From: Veillonellaceae bacterium
GTDB lineage: Bacteria > Bacillota > Negativicutes > Veillonellales > Dialisteraceae
DNA: 64,000 bases
Direction of reading: 5' to 3'
Assembly (NCBI GenBank): GCA_025992895.1
Contig: DAJPGA010000001.1
Span: 2,186,001-2,250,000, forward strand
Of the stretch, positions 33,593 through 43,682 are shown in pieces. Under the pieces are notes generated by a model. That model saw only the letters and a program-made list of their open reading frames with translations. It ran no database searches and was not told the DNA's origin. Both the position numbers and the translations under genes were made by a program. Position 1 is the stretch's first letter; every line of letters begins with the position of its first letter.

Positions 33593-34540
33593 TCATGCAG
33601 CCATTGGAGCTGCGTTGAATACTTCCATTGGAGCTAAAAGATGTAATTTGCGCTGAATGCGTTTGTTGTTGTAGAAGTAGATGTAGCCGTTGATCATGCT
33701 TACCACTGCTTTACGGCTGGTGAATTTACGTGTGTAGTAACGTTCGCGCTTCAGCATTCCCCAGAACCCTTCCATCAGACCGTTGTCTGCACAGCAGCCT
33801 ACACGGGACATGCTGTGAACCAGTCCTGCTTTTTCAACAATCTTATGGAATCCGTTGCTTGTATACTGGAATCCGCGGTCGGTATGAATCATTGGATGTT
33901 CTCCAGGATTCTCTTTAAGTGCCTTTTCCATTGTCTCAAAAGCCAGTGCAGTATTGTTCCTGTCGCCGATGACATAAGAGACAATCCGGCGATCATGGCC
34001 GTCAATAATCGCGCTTAAATATAACTTGTGCAAAACTCCATCAGCAGTTGTGTACTTGAATTCAGTGACATCCGTCATCCATCTTGCATTGGACACGCCG
34101 GCATCAAAGTCACGGTTCAGCAGGTTTTCAAAAATGTACTTTGGATCCTTTGCGTTACGAGTGCAACCATCGGTCTTGTACTTGATCACGGACTTAATAT
34201 TAAGTATCCGCATGATACGAAGAACCAGACTGTCGCTTACATTTATATTGATGTTGTCATCCTTCTTGATCCAATCGTTAATCCGGCGGTATCCCATATC
34301 CGGATATTCCTGATGGGTTTTCATGACCTCCTGTGCGACCTTTTCTCTCAGCAGTTCACGGCCGCTCTTAATATGATTCAGCCATCCGTAATAAGCTGCC
34401 CGGGAGACCTTTGAGAGTCGGCAGAGACTTTCTATGGAGATGTTGGTTTCTTCATGGACTTCTTTTATGGCTTTAAAATCTCTGAGAAGGTGAGTAAGGC
34501 TGAATCCTTCGAGGAACGCAACCTTTCCTCTATCTCCATC
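33593..34540 (-). CDS. IS3-family OrfB, DDE transposase domain (copy 2)
   Basis: Protein identical to OrfB of copy 1, with all three DDE residues; it is expected as a fusion with OrfA through -1 frameshifting at the run of nine T (plus strand) at 34541-34549. The first ATG in this frame is at 34324. Confidence 0.88.
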   Translation of the reverse strand, partial: DGDRGKVAFLEGFSLTHLLRDFKAIKEVHEETNISIESLCRLSKVSRAAYYGWLNHIKSGRELLREKVAQEVMKTHQEYPDMGYRRINDWIKKDDNININVSDSLVLRIMRILNIKSVIKYKTDGCTRNAKDPKYIFENLLNRDFDAGVSNARWMTDVTEFKYTTADGVLHKLYLSAIIDGHDRRIVSYVIGDRNNTALAFETMEKALKENPGEHPMIHTDRGFQYTSNGFHKIVEKAGLVHSMSRVGCCADNGLMEGFWGMLKRERYYTRKFTSRKAVVSMINGYIYFYNNKRIQRKLHLLAPMEVFNAAPMAA

Positions 34541-35196
34541 TTTTTTTTTAGCAGGGCAATCTCTGCTATAAGATCCTTCTGTTCTTCAAGAAGTCTGGCA
34601 TTCTCCTGACGCAGCTGTTCTTCTTCGGTCCGGGGCGTTTGGAGCCTGATCGGCTTTCCTCTGTAATCCTCAAGACCAACTTCGCCCATTTCCTTGAACT
34701 TTTTTACCCATGTGTAGAGCGTTTGGTAGGACATGTTGTACTTCTTGGCTATCTTGTTATAATCGCATCCACTGGCGATGCACTCCTGAACGATTCTGAC
34801 TCGCTCTTCCTTGACCGATTGCTGGCGTTTGCCCATAAGATCTCCTCCTTCAGAAACGAGGTCTGTCAACTTATGCTCATTATACGCCTCAATCCATGTT
34901 TTAAGGGAGAGTGTGCCGGAAATTCTGTATTTGGCACAGACGGAAAGCATGGAAACACCGCCTTTAAGATATTCCTTTACGGCCTGGATCTTCATCTGAT
35001 TGGAGTAGTAAGACAAATGCTGCCTGGGCCGCAATCCCTTAAAGCCCTCCTCTTTATACCGGAGGACCCATTTCCTGAATGTTATGCGGCTCATATGAAG
35101 ATTTTCAGCTGCCTGGGTAATCGTAACACCCTGATAGAGATATGAAGCAATCTGGTCTAACATTTCCTCCGGGGACGCTTTGGTTTTACATGGCAT
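34465..35196 (-). CDS. IS3-family OrfA (copy 2)
   Basis: Same 243-residue two-helix-turn-helix protein as in copy 1, with its own AGGAGG site. Transcription runs in the direction of manC, so read-through from manC may feed it, and its transcript enters the manC 3' part. Confidence 0.9.
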   Translation of the reverse strand: MPCKTKASPEEMLDQIASYLYQGVTITQAAENLHMSRITFRKWVLRYKEEGFKGLRPRQHLSYYSNQMKIQAVKEYLKGGVSMLSVCAKYRISGTLSLKTWIEAYNEHKLTDLVSEGGDLMGKRQQSVKEERVRIVQECIASGCDYNKIAKKYNMSYQTLYTWVKKFKEMGEVGLEDYRGKPIRLQTPRTEEEQLRQENARLLEEQKDLIAEIALLKKKMEIEERLRSSKDSALLTFSEILKP

Positions 35197-35255
35197 AAGA
35201 ATGACCTCCTAATATATTTATGATATTATTCTGTCTTTCTTGTTGAATCATACCA

Positions 35256-35745
35256 ATCCTTCTCCCGCTTCAATATATCCATATCCGGTTTCTGGTTTAG
35301 TCGGTGTAATTCCTAAAGTAACAATAAAGCCCTTCACTGCCACTCGTTCACTCTCTTTAATAACTTGGCAGAATGCGTCTACAGGGCGAATAACGTGATC
35401 AGATGGACTGATAAAGATAATATCATCCTTTGTGCTACCCAGTTTTTCTTTACAATACTCCATTGCAAGAGCAATCGCCGGTGCTGTGTTTCTTCCCACT
35501 GGTTCCATAATAATGTGAGCATCCTCTGCGCCGATGGAACTTAGCTCCGCTTGTACCTGAAAGTAATACTGATCATTTGTGACAATAAGAATATCTTTAG
35601 CATCTACCAATTTCCGATATCTTTCAATTGTTTGTGCAAGAAATGATTTTTCCCCAGCAATATGCAGAAATTGTTTTGGGTAACAAGTACGACTTAACGG
35701 AAAAAGCCGGCTTCCACCACCACCTGCAAGAATCACAATCTTCAT
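35256..35745 (-). pseudogene. manC: manC 5' part: nucleotidyltransferase domain cut by IS copy 2
   Basis: Starts MKIVILAGGGGSRLFPLSRT with the nucleotide-binding GGGGSRLFPLSR and PKQFL motifs; later VGRNTAPAIALAMEYC and ISPSDHVI are the expected substrate-binding motifs. The frame stops two codons inside the IS (EAGEGLV then stop at 35248). ATG 35745 has GAGGAG 8 bases upstream, better than ATG 35754. The catalytic lysine region FKEKPD lies on the other side of the IS, so this fragment cannot be active alone. Confidence 0.9.
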
Positions 35746-35758
35746 TTTAAACACTCCT

Positions 35759-36026
35759 CTATCATTTATTCATATTTTTCAGAGATGATAAAATATTTTG
35801 CTTCTAATCAAGAAATACTTAAATAATTTATATCAAAATTAACGTAAACGTATACTTTATTATACTATTCTATTCATCCATTTGTCATCGAATTAGCAAA
35901 TAGAATTAGAATTGTTACACCCCTATATCAGCATATAAAAATAAATTATATGTATTTCTGCAGTAATTGATTTTTCCTAATGATATTTTCTGGTATCCGA
36001 ACATAAAATTATTTCTATAAATATTA
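35759..36026. other. AT-rich gap upstream of manC
   Basis: No gene is visible. The segment must hold the promoter of the manC-glycosyltransferase pair on the minus strand, but no clear -35/-10 pair stands out in the AT-rich sequence. Confidence 0.4.
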
Positions 36027-36054
36027 AAATGAGGCCTCACTTGAGACCTCATTC
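36027..36054 (-). terminator. Terminator of the amino-acid ABC transporter operon
   Basis: On the minus strand AATGAGGTCTCA pairs with TGAGGCCTCATT around a short loop and is followed by TTAATATTT. It starts right after the ATPase stop codon. Confidence 0.75.
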
Positions 36055-36055
36055 T

Positions 36056-36814
36056 TTATTTCAGTATAGATTTTAGGAATGCTTTTGTTCTTTCGCTCTT
36101 TGGGTGTTCGAAGACTTGCTCGCTGGTGCCTTCTTCTTCTACTCTTCCGTCTACCATGAAGAGGATTCTGTCGGAGACGGATTTGGCGAAGGCCATTTCA
36201 TGGGTGACGATGACCATGGTCATGTTTTCGTCAGCCAGCTGCTGGATGGTTTTCAGGACTTCGCCTGTCAGTTCAGGATCGAGAGCGGATGTCGGTTCGT
36301 CAAAAAGCATGATTTCCGGATTCATGGCAAGGGCTCTTGCGATAGCAACTCGCTGTTTCTGACCGCCGGAAAGGCTTCCAGGATACATGTTTTTTTTATT
36401 CAGAAGACCTACTTTATCAAGAAGGTTCTCCGCAATAGGAAGAACTTCTTCTTTCTTCATGCCCTTGACGTAGATGGGAGCGGCCATAATATTATCCAGG
36501 ACTGTCATATGAGGGAAAAGGTTGAAGGACTGGAATACCATACCCATCTTTCCCAAGATTTCCTTGGACTTCTGTTCATTGGCGTAAACGACTTCTCCAT
36601 TCCTTTCTTCCGCAAGATAATCCCCATCGACGAGGATGGAACCTCCCTGGATCGTTTCAAGATGATTCAGACAGCGAAGGAGTGTACTCTTGCCGGCGCC
36701 GGAAGGTCCGATGATGGAGATGACTTCTCCTTTTTCAAGACTCATATTAACCTTATGAAGAATGGTGAGTTTGCCATAAATCTTCACGATATCTTTCATT
36801 TCAATAAAACTCAT
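36056..36814 (-). CDS. Polar amino acid ABC transporter ATP-binding protein (GlnQ/HisP type)
   Basis: The cytoplasmic ATPase of an amino-acid importer. It has 252 residues, usual for the family. Walker A is [18 protein letters not shown] (35-52), the signature is [17 protein letters not shown], Walker B is [13 protein letters not shown] and the H-loop is VTHEM. It follows the permease gene by 12 bases with GAGG before ATG. A second copy of its last 21 codons lies at 31297-31366. Confidence 0.94.
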   Translation of the reverse strand: MSFIEMKDIVKIYGKLTILHKVNMSLEKGEVISIIGPSGAGKSTLLRCLNHLETIQGGSILVDGDYLAEERNGEVVYANEQKSKEILGKMGMVFQSFNLFPHMTVLDNIMAAPIYVKGMKKEEVLPIAENLLDKVGLLNKKNMYPGSLSGGQKQRVAIARALAMNPEIMLFDEPTSALDPELTGEVLKTIQQLADENMTMVIVTHEMAFAKSVSDRILFMVDGRVEEEGTSEQVFEHPKSERTKAFLKSILK

Positions 36815-36826
36815 CGCAGTACCTCA

Positions 36827-37474
36827 TCAATCTTCATAAACGGCATAGCGTTTTTCAATATATGCCAGAATCTTTGTCAGGATAGCCGTGCAGAGCAGAT
36901 AGAAAACAGCTGCCACGAGGAACGGCGTCGTATCGAAGTCACGCTGAACGAAAGCACGGGTAACACGCATTAGGTCGTTCATAGCGAGGATGTAAACGAG
37001 AGAGGTATCCTTCAGGAGTGTGATGGTTTCATTGCCAAGAGGCGGGATGACGCGCTTGACGACCTGCGGAAGGATGATGTGCCACATCGTCTGCTTATAC
37101 GTAAAGCCAAGAACCTTGGCGCCTTCATACTGGCCCTTACTGATTGACTGGATGCCGCCTCTGAAGATTTCAGCAAAGTACGCAGCATAGTTTGCTACGA
37201 AAGCCAGGATGGCTGCCGGAAAATCATTGATCTGGATATCCAGCATCAAAGGAAGGCCATAGTAAATGAACATAATCTGCAGCATCAGAGGCGTGCCTCT
37301 CATGACATAGATGTACATAGCGGCCAGACGGCGGAAAAGTCCCACCTTCGAAATGCGGACCATAGCCAGCAGCACACCGATTGGTAGTGACAGCACTATG
37401 GTAAAAAGGAAAATCTTGGCAGAAACGCCCAGACCTTGAATCATATTTGGCAAAATGTGAATGATATAATCCAT
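36827..37474 (-). CDS. Amino acid ABC transporter permease (HisM/GlnP type)
   Basis: An inner-membrane permease of about 215 residues with five hydrophobic segments. The EAA-like coupling motif EGAKVLGFTYKQTMWHIILP is at about residues 118-137, and VMRGTPLMLQIMFIYYGLP is typical of this subfamily. It probably forms a homodimer, as no second permease gene is present. ATG 37474 (one codon after 37477) has better spacing to GGAG. It lies between binding-protein and ATPase genes. Confidence 0.93.
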   Translation of the reverse strand: MDYIIHILPNMIQGLGVSAKIFLFTIVLSLPIGVLLAMVRISKVGLFRRLAAMYIYVMRGTPLMLQIMFIYYGLPLMLDIQINDFPAAILAFVANYAAYFAEIFRGGIQSISKGQYEGAKVLGFTYKQTMWHIILPQVVKRVIPPLGNETITLLKDTSLVYILAMNDLMRVTRAFVQRDFDTTPFLVAAVFYLLCTAILTKILAYIEKRYAVYED

Positions 37475-37595
37475 CATCGGCTCCTTACATTCCGGAATAT
37501 ACGGCAGTGCCGTTTTTGATCATGTATGAATATCATACACTGACTTCATCCTTTTAACAAGATAGAGTAACAAAATTTACATACTGACTGGACAG

Positions 37596-37645
37596 GAACG
37601 AAGCAAGGCAGAACAGGAAACCTCCCGCTCTGCCTCTTCGCTCGT
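37596..37645 (-). promoter_or_regulatory. Stem-loop between binding-protein and permease genes
   Basis: On the minus strand GAGCGAAGAGGCAGAG can pair with TTCTGCCTTGCTTCGTTC. Such intercistronic hairpins often stabilise the upstream transcript or reduce read-through, keeping the binding protein more abundant than the membrane parts. Confidence 0.5.
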
Positions 37646-37658
37646 CCCTAAAGGGAAA

Positions 37659-38477
37659 TTATTTCAGAATCACATCTTTGCCGAACCATTTTTCGGAAAT
37701 TTTAGCAGCTTCGCCGCTTGCCTTTACCTTTTCAATGCCTTCATTCAGAAGATCGATCAGAGCCTGGTTGTCTTTCTTGACGCCGATAGCAAATGTATCT
37801 TTGGAAACAACGCCATCCAGTTCTCTGAATGTTCCAGGTTTCTTGGTCATGTAGTATTCAATCAGGACAGAGTCAGCAAGAATGGCATCGCAGCGTCCAG
37901 ATTCCAGATCCATGAAGCAGGAAGCAAGATCAGGATAAGCCTTGACTTCAGAGAAGGAATTCTTCAGAGCCGGATCCTTATTCAGAGCAGCTTCAGCGGT
38001 GGAAGCTTCCTGGATATCCAGTTTCTTTCCTTTCAGTTCAGCCTGTGTCTTGATCGGGCTGTCAGCTAGAACGACATAGACCTGTGTGTTATCCATGTAT
38101 GGCTTTGTGAAGCCGAGTTTCTTCTGTCTTTCCGGAGTCATCGTGAAGCCATTCCAGATGGCATCAATCTTACCGGAATTCAGTTCCGTTTCCTTGGAAG
38201 CCCAGTCAATCGGCTTGAATTCAATCGGAACACCGATTTCCTTGGATACAGCATTGGCCATATCAATATCGAAGCCTACAATCTTACCGCTGTCATCACG
38301 GAATCCCATCGGAGCGAAGGTATCATCCATACCTGCTACAATCTTTGTCGGCTTAGCGCCTGCAGCCGCTGACTTAGCAGCGCTTCCGGCAGACTTCTGA
38401 GCTCCGCCGCATCCAGCCATCAAACCAATAGCACCCAGTGCCAGAACCCCTGCTGCAAGAATTTTTTTAATATTCAT
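37659..38477 (-). CDS. Amino acid ABC transporter substrate-binding lipoprotein
   Basis: A 272-residue extracytoplasmic binding protein (family 3 solute-binding type). It has a lipoprotein signal peptide with lipobox LMAGC at about residues 18-22, followed by an Ala/Ser/Lys linker. The binding domain has MDDTFAPMGFRDDSGKIVGF and DIDMANAVSKEIGV, the pattern of polar amino acid receptors, and ends KISEKWFGKDVILK. ATG 38477 has GGAG 8 bases upstream. First gene of a three-gene operon with permease and ATPase; the exact amino acid cannot be read from sequence. Confidence 0.93.
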   Translation of the reverse strand: MNIKKILAAGVLALGAIGLMAGCGGAQKSAGSAAKSAAAGAKPTKIVAGMDDTFAPMGFRDDSGKIVGFDIDMANAVSKEIGVPIEFKPIDWASKETELNSGKIDAIWNGFTMTPERQKKLGFTKPYMDNTQVYVVLADSPIKTQAELKGKKLDIQEASTAEAALNKDPALKNSFSEVKAYPDLASCFMDLESGRCDAILADSVLIEYYMTKKPGTFRELDGVVSKDTFAIGVKKDNQALIDLLNEGIEKVKASGEAAKISEKWFGKDVILK

Positions 38478-38655
38478 GGTCATCTCTCCCTTAGCCTTCT
38501 TTAATTCTTTATCTCGTTAAAGAGTTATCTTGGCATTATATTACATGATAGGAAGATGCCTGTCAACACCTTTTTTGAAAATATTTGAAAAGAATCTTTC
38601 CGCCGTGCTTAGCAAATCCTCCCTCGTAGATAAACGGGAAACCAGAAAATTAAAA

Positions 38656-38707
38656 GCTCATAGATTTCCATCTGCCTGAACAGATATTGGGGTAGAAATC
38701 TATGAGC
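38656..38707 (-). terminator. Terminator of the rfb operon
   Basis: GCTCATAGATTTC and GAAATCTATGAGC form a perfect 13-bp stem; an inner CTG...CAG pairs too. On the minus strand the T-rich TTTTAATTTT follows. It lies 84 bases after the rfbC stop. Confidence 0.8.
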
Positions 38708-38790
38708 AATATTATATTAGCATAATATATAGGACATTGCTATAAATCTTCAAATAAATAGATTCTTTTTTGGTTCCCATCTTTTATTAA

Positions 38791-39399
38791 TTAGAACTTA
38801 AATGTATCCTTAATTCCCAGCCACTTCTGGTCTTTATCACTAAGAATCAGTTCCGTGTCATCATCTAGGGCATATCCTTCTGCTGAGGGGCTTCCCTTAT
38901 AATCACCAGTCAGATGCGGCCATTTGATTCCGATTTCAGGATCGTTCCAGGCAACGCCGCCTTCATCATTCGGATGCCAGAAATCATTAACCTTGTAGCA
39001 GAATTCCGCCTCATCACTAAGGACAAGAAATCCATGAGCAAATCCTTCTGGAATCAGGAACTGCTTTTTATTCTCTTCCGTCAGCTCAATGCCATACCAT
39101 TTCCCATATGTGGAAGAATCCTTGCGAAGATCGACTGCTACATCGAAGACACTTCCACGTACAGCTCTGACGAGTTTGCACTGCGGAAAATGTTTCTGAA
39201 AATGCAGCCCGCGAAGTACGCCCCTTGTCGATTTGCTCTGATTATCCTGAACGAAATTGATGTGGAAACCAGCTTCTTCCATGTCATGCTGATTATATGT
39301 TTCCATAAAATAACCGCGTTCGTCCCCGTGAACTGCCGGCTCAATGACACAAAGCCCTTCAATTCCGCCTACATTCTTTGAAACTTTAATCTGCCCCAT
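38791..39399 (-). CDS. rfbC: dTDP-4-dehydrorhamnose 3,5-epimerase
   Basis: Third step of dTDP-L-rhamnose synthesis. A cupin-fold enzyme of 202 residues. HGDERGYFMETYNQHDM and QDNQSKSTRGVLRGLHFQ hold the conserved Arg and catalytic His region, and IPEGFAHGFLVLSDEAEFCY the second conserved stretch. The C-terminus is somewhat longer than in the classic 180-residue RmlC. Last gene of rfbA-rfbB-rfbD-rfbC, followed by a terminator. Confidence 0.95.
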   Translation of the reverse strand: MGQIKVSKNVGGIEGLCVIEPAVHGDERGYFMETYNQHDMEEAGFHINFVQDNQSKSTRGVLRGLHFQKHFPQCKLVRAVRGSVFDVAVDLRKDSSTYGKWYGIELTEENKKQFLIPEGFAHGFLVLSDEAEFCYKVNDFWHPNDEGGVAWNDPEIGIKWPHLTGDYKGSPSAEGYALDDDTELILSDKDQKWLGIKDTFKF

Positions 39400-39435
39400 A
39401 TTTAGATTCCTCTCTATATTCCCAATAAAGAATTT

Positions 39436-40344
39436 CTACTTTTTTAATTCTTCAAGATATCTGCTGAGTGCATCTTTCCAATCAGGGAGCGGCTGGAATC
39501 CATTTTCTACCAGCTTGCTTTTATCAAGTCTTGAATTAAATGGTCTGACTGCCTTTGTTACACCATATTCTTCTGTTGTCACAGGTGTGACTTTAACTGA
39601 AAGTCCTGCCTGACGGAAAATTTCACAGGCGAAATCATACCAGGAAATATACCCGCCCTCATTGGTCGCGTGATATTTCCCATATTTCTCTGTCACAATC
39701 ATATCCGCCAGAAGTCTTGCCAGGTCTTTTGTATACGTTGGAGTTCCGATCTGATCATTGACAACCCGGAGTTCTTTATGCGTTTCTCCTAATTTCAGCA
39801 TTGTCTTAACGAAGTTATTTCCATTCACTCCAAAGACCCAGGCAATGCGGACAATGAAATACCGGGAAAGCGTCTCTTCAACCGCTTTCTCCCCGGCAAG
39901 CTTTGTCTCCCCATAAACATTAAGCGGTGCATAGTCTTCACAGTCCGGCTTCCACGGTTCCATTCCCTGTCCGTTAAAGACATAGTCTGTGCTGATATAC
40001 ATCATGGAGGCATCAATCTTTTTGCATGCTCCTGCTATATAGCGGGTACCATCCACATTGACAGCTTTCACTGTTGCAAGGTTTTCCGGATCTTCTGCAG
40101 CATCTACCGCGGTCCAGGCAGCGCAGTGAATGACAGCATCCGGCTTGATCTCTGATATAACTGCATCAACCTGCTTTTTGTCCGTGATATCCATCATGCG
40201 GTAGGGCAGAGACTGCACTTCCCCTTTAGAACCATGATAAGCTGGCTTCGTCCCGGTCAAAACGACTTCATGTCCGCGATGAACCAGTTCAAGAGCTGCA
40301 TCATGCCCAAGCTGACCATTAACCCCCGTTACCAGTATCTTCAT
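39436..40344 (-). CDS. rfbD: dTDP-4-dehydrorhamnose reductase
   Basis: Last step of dTDP-L-rhamnose synthesis, an NAD(P)H-dependent extended SDR enzyme of about 302 residues. MKILVTGVNGQLGHDAALEL shows the GxxGxxG nucleotide motif; STDYVFNGQG and YGETKLAGEKAVEE carry the Tyr-x3-Lys pair. ATG 40344 has AAGGGG upstream and leaves a 10-base gap after rfbB, whereas the longer frame to 40368 would overlap it. Confidence 0.95.
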   Translation of the reverse strand: MKILVTGVNGQLGHDAALELVHRGHEVVLTGTKPAYHGSKGEVQSLPYRMMDITDKKQVDAVISEIKPDAVIHCAAWTAVDAAEDPENLATVKAVNVDGTRYIAGACKKIDASMMYISTDYVFNGQGMEPWKPDCEDYAPLNVYGETKLAGEKAVEETLSRYFIVRIAWVFGVNGNNFVKTMLKLGETHKELRVVNDQIGTPTYTKDLARLLADMIVTEKYGKYHATNEGGYISWYDFACEIFRQAGLSVKVTPVTTEEYGVTKAVRPFNSRLDKSKLVENGFQPLPDWKDALSRYLEELKK

Positions 40345-40354
40345 GCTGCGCCCC

Positions 40355-41374
40355 TTATCTGTTTCCATACATCTTCTGATAATAATTCTGGTATTCTCCA
40401 GAAATAATGTCCTCCCACCATTTCTGATGCGTCAGGTACCACTGAATCGTCTTCTTGATGCCATCCGCAAATTTTGTTTCTGGAAGCCAGCCAAGTTCTC
40501 TGTGAATCTTTTCAGGATCGATGGCATATCTTCTATCATGTCCTTTTCGATCCGTCACATGGGTAATCAAACTCTCTGGTTTTCCAAGCTCCTTGCAGAT
40601 CAGTTTGACGATGTCTATATTTCTCATTTCATTATGACCGCCGACATTATAGATTTCCCCGACTTTCCCTTTATGGATAATGAGGTCAATGGCACGGCAG
40701 TGATCTTCGACATAGAGCCAGTCACGGACATTCAAACCATCTCCGTAAACTGGAAGAGGCTTGTCATGGAGCGCATTGATAATTATCAGAGGAATCAGTT
40801 TTTCCGGAAAATGATAAGGGCCATAGTTATTCGAGCAACGGGAAATCGTGACAGGAAGTCCGTATGTCCTGTGATAGGCCATGACAAGAAGGTCTGCTCC
40901 TGCCTTGGAACTGCTGTAAGGGCTTGATGTATGAATAGGAGTTTCTTCTGTAAAGAAAAGATCAGGCCGATTCAGAGGAAGATCCCCATACACCTCATCT
41001 GTCGAAACCTGATGATACCTCTGAATACCATACTTTCTGCAGGCATCCATCAAGACGGATGTTCCAATAATATTCGTCTGAAGGAAAATTTCCGGATTTT
41101 CAATGGAACGGTCAACATGACTTTCTGCAGCAAAATTAATGACGACATCAGGCTTCTCTTTTTCAAAGAGTCCATAAACGCCATCACGGTCACAAATATC
41201 CATTTTCACAAACTGAAAATTCGGATGATCCATGACGTCTGCCAATGTTGAAAGATTTCCAGCATATGTCAGCTTATCCAGGCAGATAATCTGATCATTA
41301 GGATGTTCCCGCAGCATATAATGAACGAAGTTTCCTCCGATAAAACCGGCTCCTCCGGTTACGATGATTTTCAT
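40355..41374 (-). CDS. rfbB: dTDP-glucose 4,6-dehydratase
   Basis: Second step of dTDP-L-rhamnose synthesis. An NAD-dependent extended SDR enzyme of 339 residues. MKIIVTGGAGFIGGNFVHYM holds the GxxGxxG motif, VNFAAESHVDRSIENPEIFL is the family signature, STDEVYG contains the catalytic Asp-Glu pair, and YSSSKAGADLL the Tyr-x3-Lys. It lies 24 bases downstream of rfbA. Confidence 0.96.
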   Translation of the reverse strand: MKIIVTGGAGFIGGNFVHYMLREHPNDQIICLDKLTYAGNLSTLADVMDHPNFQFVKMDICDRDGVYGLFEKEKPDVVINFAAESHVDRSIENPEIFLQTNIIGTSVLMDACRKYGIQRYHQVSTDEVYGDLPLNRPDLFFTEETPIHTSSPYSSSKAGADLLVMAYHRTYGLPVTISRCSNNYGPYHFPEKLIPLIIINALHDKPLPVYGDGLNVRDWLYVEDHCRAIDLIIHKGKVGEIYNVGGHNEMRNIDIVKLICKELGKPESLITHVTDRKGHDRRYAIDPEKIHRELGWLPETKFADGIKKTIQWYLTHQKWWEDIISGEYQNYYQKMYGNR

Positions 41375-41398
41375 ATTGTAATCTCCTTCTTTTCCGAT

Positions 41399-42280
41399 TT
41401 AATCAAAGAGGACTTTCCCTTCAACTACCTTTTGCAAGTACTGTCCATATGGCGATTTGCCATACTTTTTGGCACTTTCCTTTAGTGATTCTTTATTTAT
41501 CCAACCATTTGCATAAGCAATTTCCTCGGGCATGGAAATATGAATGCCGGAACGTGTTTCAACAGCACGTACAAACTCTGAAGCAGAATAAAGAGATTCC
41601 ATTGTTCCCGTATCCAGCCAGGCATAACCGCGACCTAAAGTGACAACATTCAAATTGCCCTTTTCCAGATATATTTTATTGAGATCTGTAATTTCCAATT
41701 CCCCTCTGGCTGAGGGTTTGACCTGCTTTGCATATTCGCAGACATGATTATCATAGAAATAAAGGCCGGTTACCGCATAATTAGATTTTGGCTGTGCGGG
41801 CTTTTCTTCAATGGACATTGCCTTTCCATCTTTATCAAACTCAATGACGCCAAAACGTTCCGGATCATCGACGTAGTATCCAAAGACCGTCGCACCAACC
41901 TTATTCTCCGCTGCCGCTTTCAAATACTTGGTAAGACCTGCACCATAGAAAATATTATCTCCAAGTATCATTGCACAGGAATCCCCAGCAATGAATTCCT
42001 CGCCCAGAATAAAAGCCTGAGCCAGTCCATCCGGCGATGGCTGCACTTTATACGACAAATGAATCCCATAGCGAGATCCATCTCCCAGAAGTCTTTCGAA
42101 ATTCGGAAGATCCGTTGGCGTAGAAATAATTAAGATATCCTTGATTCCTGCCAGCATCAGCGTGGACAGTGGATAAAAAATCATAGGTTTATCATAAATA
42201 GGAAGCAGCTGCTTCGACGTAACCATTGTCAGCGGATACAAACGTGTCCCACTGCCACCTGCTAAAATAATACCTTTCAT
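41399..42280 (-). CDS. rfbA: Glucose-1-phosphate thymidylyltransferase
   Basis: First step of dTDP-L-rhamnose synthesis: glucose-1-phosphate plus dTTP gives dTDP-glucose. It has 293 residues, the standard length. [20 protein letters not shown] is the nucleotide-binding start, [14 protein letters not shown] [17 protein letters not shown] and [20 protein letters not shown] are conserved. The ATG follows the wzx stop by one base with AAGGAG inside the end of wzx, so translation is probably coupled. Confidence 0.96.
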   Translation of the reverse strand: MKGIILAGGSGTRLYPLTMVTSKQLLPIYDKPMIFYPLSTLMLAGIKDILIISTPTDLPNFERLLGDGSRYGIHLSYKVQPSPDGLAQAFILGEEFIAGDSCAMILGDNIFYGAGLTKYLKAAAENKVGATVFGYYVDDPERFGVIEFDKDGKAMSIEEKPAQPKSNYAVTGLYFYDNHVCEYAKQVKPSARGELEITDLNKIYLEKGNLNVVTLGRGYAWLDTGTMESLYSASEFVRAVETRSGIHISMPEEIAYANGWINKESLKESAKKYGKSPYGQYLQKVVEGKVLFD

Positions 42281-42281
42281 A

Positions 42282-43682
42282 TTAACTCCTTACAAAAGAA
42301 ACTATATTCTTCACTCTGTTCCTATAAATAAATAGAAATACCGTATAAGCAACCGCATAAATGACCGTACAAAGCCAATTATTCAGGAACCACCCAGTTA
42401 TCATAAATACGCCTGCCATAAGAAAGTCTGTGATTATTTCTTTCGTTAGTGATATATGCAACAATCCCTCCATAAAGTATTCTGCAAAAGTACACCGAAA
42501 AGCACTGACAATAACAATCGATAGAACAGCAGCATCTAAATCATGTAGAATCCCAACAGTAATTACAGTCAAAATAATTGATGTAATTACACTCACAGCA
42601 TTGATCTGAAATATTAGAACCTCTTCTCTCATGCTTTTTAAGTAGCTATTTGCCAACAAACTCATTTTACTTTCAAATAAACATACGGGGAAAAGAATGC
42701 TCATATAAATCAAGCTATCCTCATACTTTGGCAGCCACCACCCAAGGATAAATCTCAGTGGATAATATCCAATCAAGGCCGCAAATAAAATGACCGTAAG
42801 CGCATCACGAATTTTTATATACATCTCAGAGCGCTTCTCATCATCCATGCTCTTAATAATAGGGAAAAAGACAACGCTCACAGAAGTTATAAAAACCATA
42901 AGAAAATTTGAAATCCCTAAAGTTAATGACACCCTTCCAAATGTCGCTACATCCCAGCCAATAGAGATACCATACCTGATAACACCTACAATCAACATTC
43001 CAGCAATGTTGGCAAACATAAGTTTACTTCCGACAGAAATATTGATCCTTGCTTCTGCCAGTATCCGGGGCAATGTATCAAAATCCGGTTTCAACAACGT
43101 ACGACAAGTATATGCACCTATACAAAAAACCGCTGAAACAGACAGGAGCTTGGCATAATACATGTTAATGAAGCGAGCACTTCCTAATGTAATAACCAGC
43201 AACACACCAAAAAAGAACACGATTTGTTCTGTAAAAAGCATTTTGGCGTAGTCCTTGATGCGGTTCGTAATCTGCATGATGAAATTGCAAAGATTATTGA
43301 AGTTTACGATTGGCGCCAACCAGATAGCGCAGAACAACGCCAACCGCTTGACGGGATCCCCTACCAAAAATCTACCGCCTAACGTAACAAGTAGCGCCAG
43401 GACAATTTGCAACAGAAATATACTGTAAAATTGCCCCGACATAACTTTGACATTTAAATCCTTAAAGTCCTTTCCTGCATAGCGGAGATAGATGCCATCT
43501 TCCCATCCCAAGTGTAAAAAGCCTAAATAGGAGAAATAAAAGAGAAACAGTTGCCACAACCCATATTCATCCACCGATAAAAACTTTGGAACGAACATGA
43601 CCATAAACACAGATACCAAAAGGGAGACCACATTGGCAGAAAGGGAATAGGATATGTTTTTAATAACTTCGTACTTTTGCAA
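42282..43682 (-). CDS. wzx: Wzx-like flippase of the polysaccharide repeat unit
   Basis: A 466-residue protein with about 12-14 hydrophobic segments over its full length, characteristic of the MOP superfamily of polysaccharide flippases (RfbX/Wzx). It would turn the undecaprenyl-linked repeat unit to the outer face of the inner membrane. The start is TTG 43682, supported by GGAGGGGG 8 bases upstream. It is in one operon with rfbABDC. Sequence identity in this family is low, so the call rests on topology and neighbours. Confidence 0.85.
   Translation of the reverse strand: MQKYEVIKNISYSLSANVVSLLVSVFMVMFVPKFLSVDEYGLWQLFLFYFSYLGFLHLGWEDGIYLRYAGKDFKDLNVKVMSGQFYSIFLLQIVLALLVTLGGRFLVGDPVKRLALFCAIWLAPIVNFNNLCNFIMQITNRIKDYAKMLFTEQIVFFFGVLLVITLGSARFINMYYAKLLSVSAVFCIGAYTCRTLLKPDFDTLPRILAEARINISVGSKLMFANIAGMLIVGVIRYGISIGWDVATFGRVSLTLGISNFLMVFITSVSVVFFPIIKSMDDEKRSEMYIKIRDALTVILFAALIGYYPLRFILGWWLPKYEDSLIYMSILFPVCLFESKMSLLANSYLKSMREEVLIFQINAVSVITSIILTVITVGILHDLDAAVLSIVIVSAFRCTFAEYFMEGLLHISLTKEIITDFLMAGVFMITGWFLNNWLCTVIYAVAYTVFLFIYRNRVKNIVSFVRS

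Larger units (their letters stand above)
33528..35255 (-). mobile_element. IS3-family insertion sequence, copy 2, inserted in manC
   Basis: Same 1,728 bp as copies 1 and 3, in reverse orientation. The flanks carry a 3-bp target duplication: ATC at 33525-33527 and ATC at 35256-35258. The clean duplication and intact frames show a recent insertion. Confidence 0.95.

Noticed and set aside
33593..35196. Transposase genes as cargo of a larger composite transposon between IS copies 2 and 3 or 1 and 2
   Set aside because: Copies 2 and 3 each have their own 3-bp target duplication, so they inserted independently rather than as ends of one composite element.
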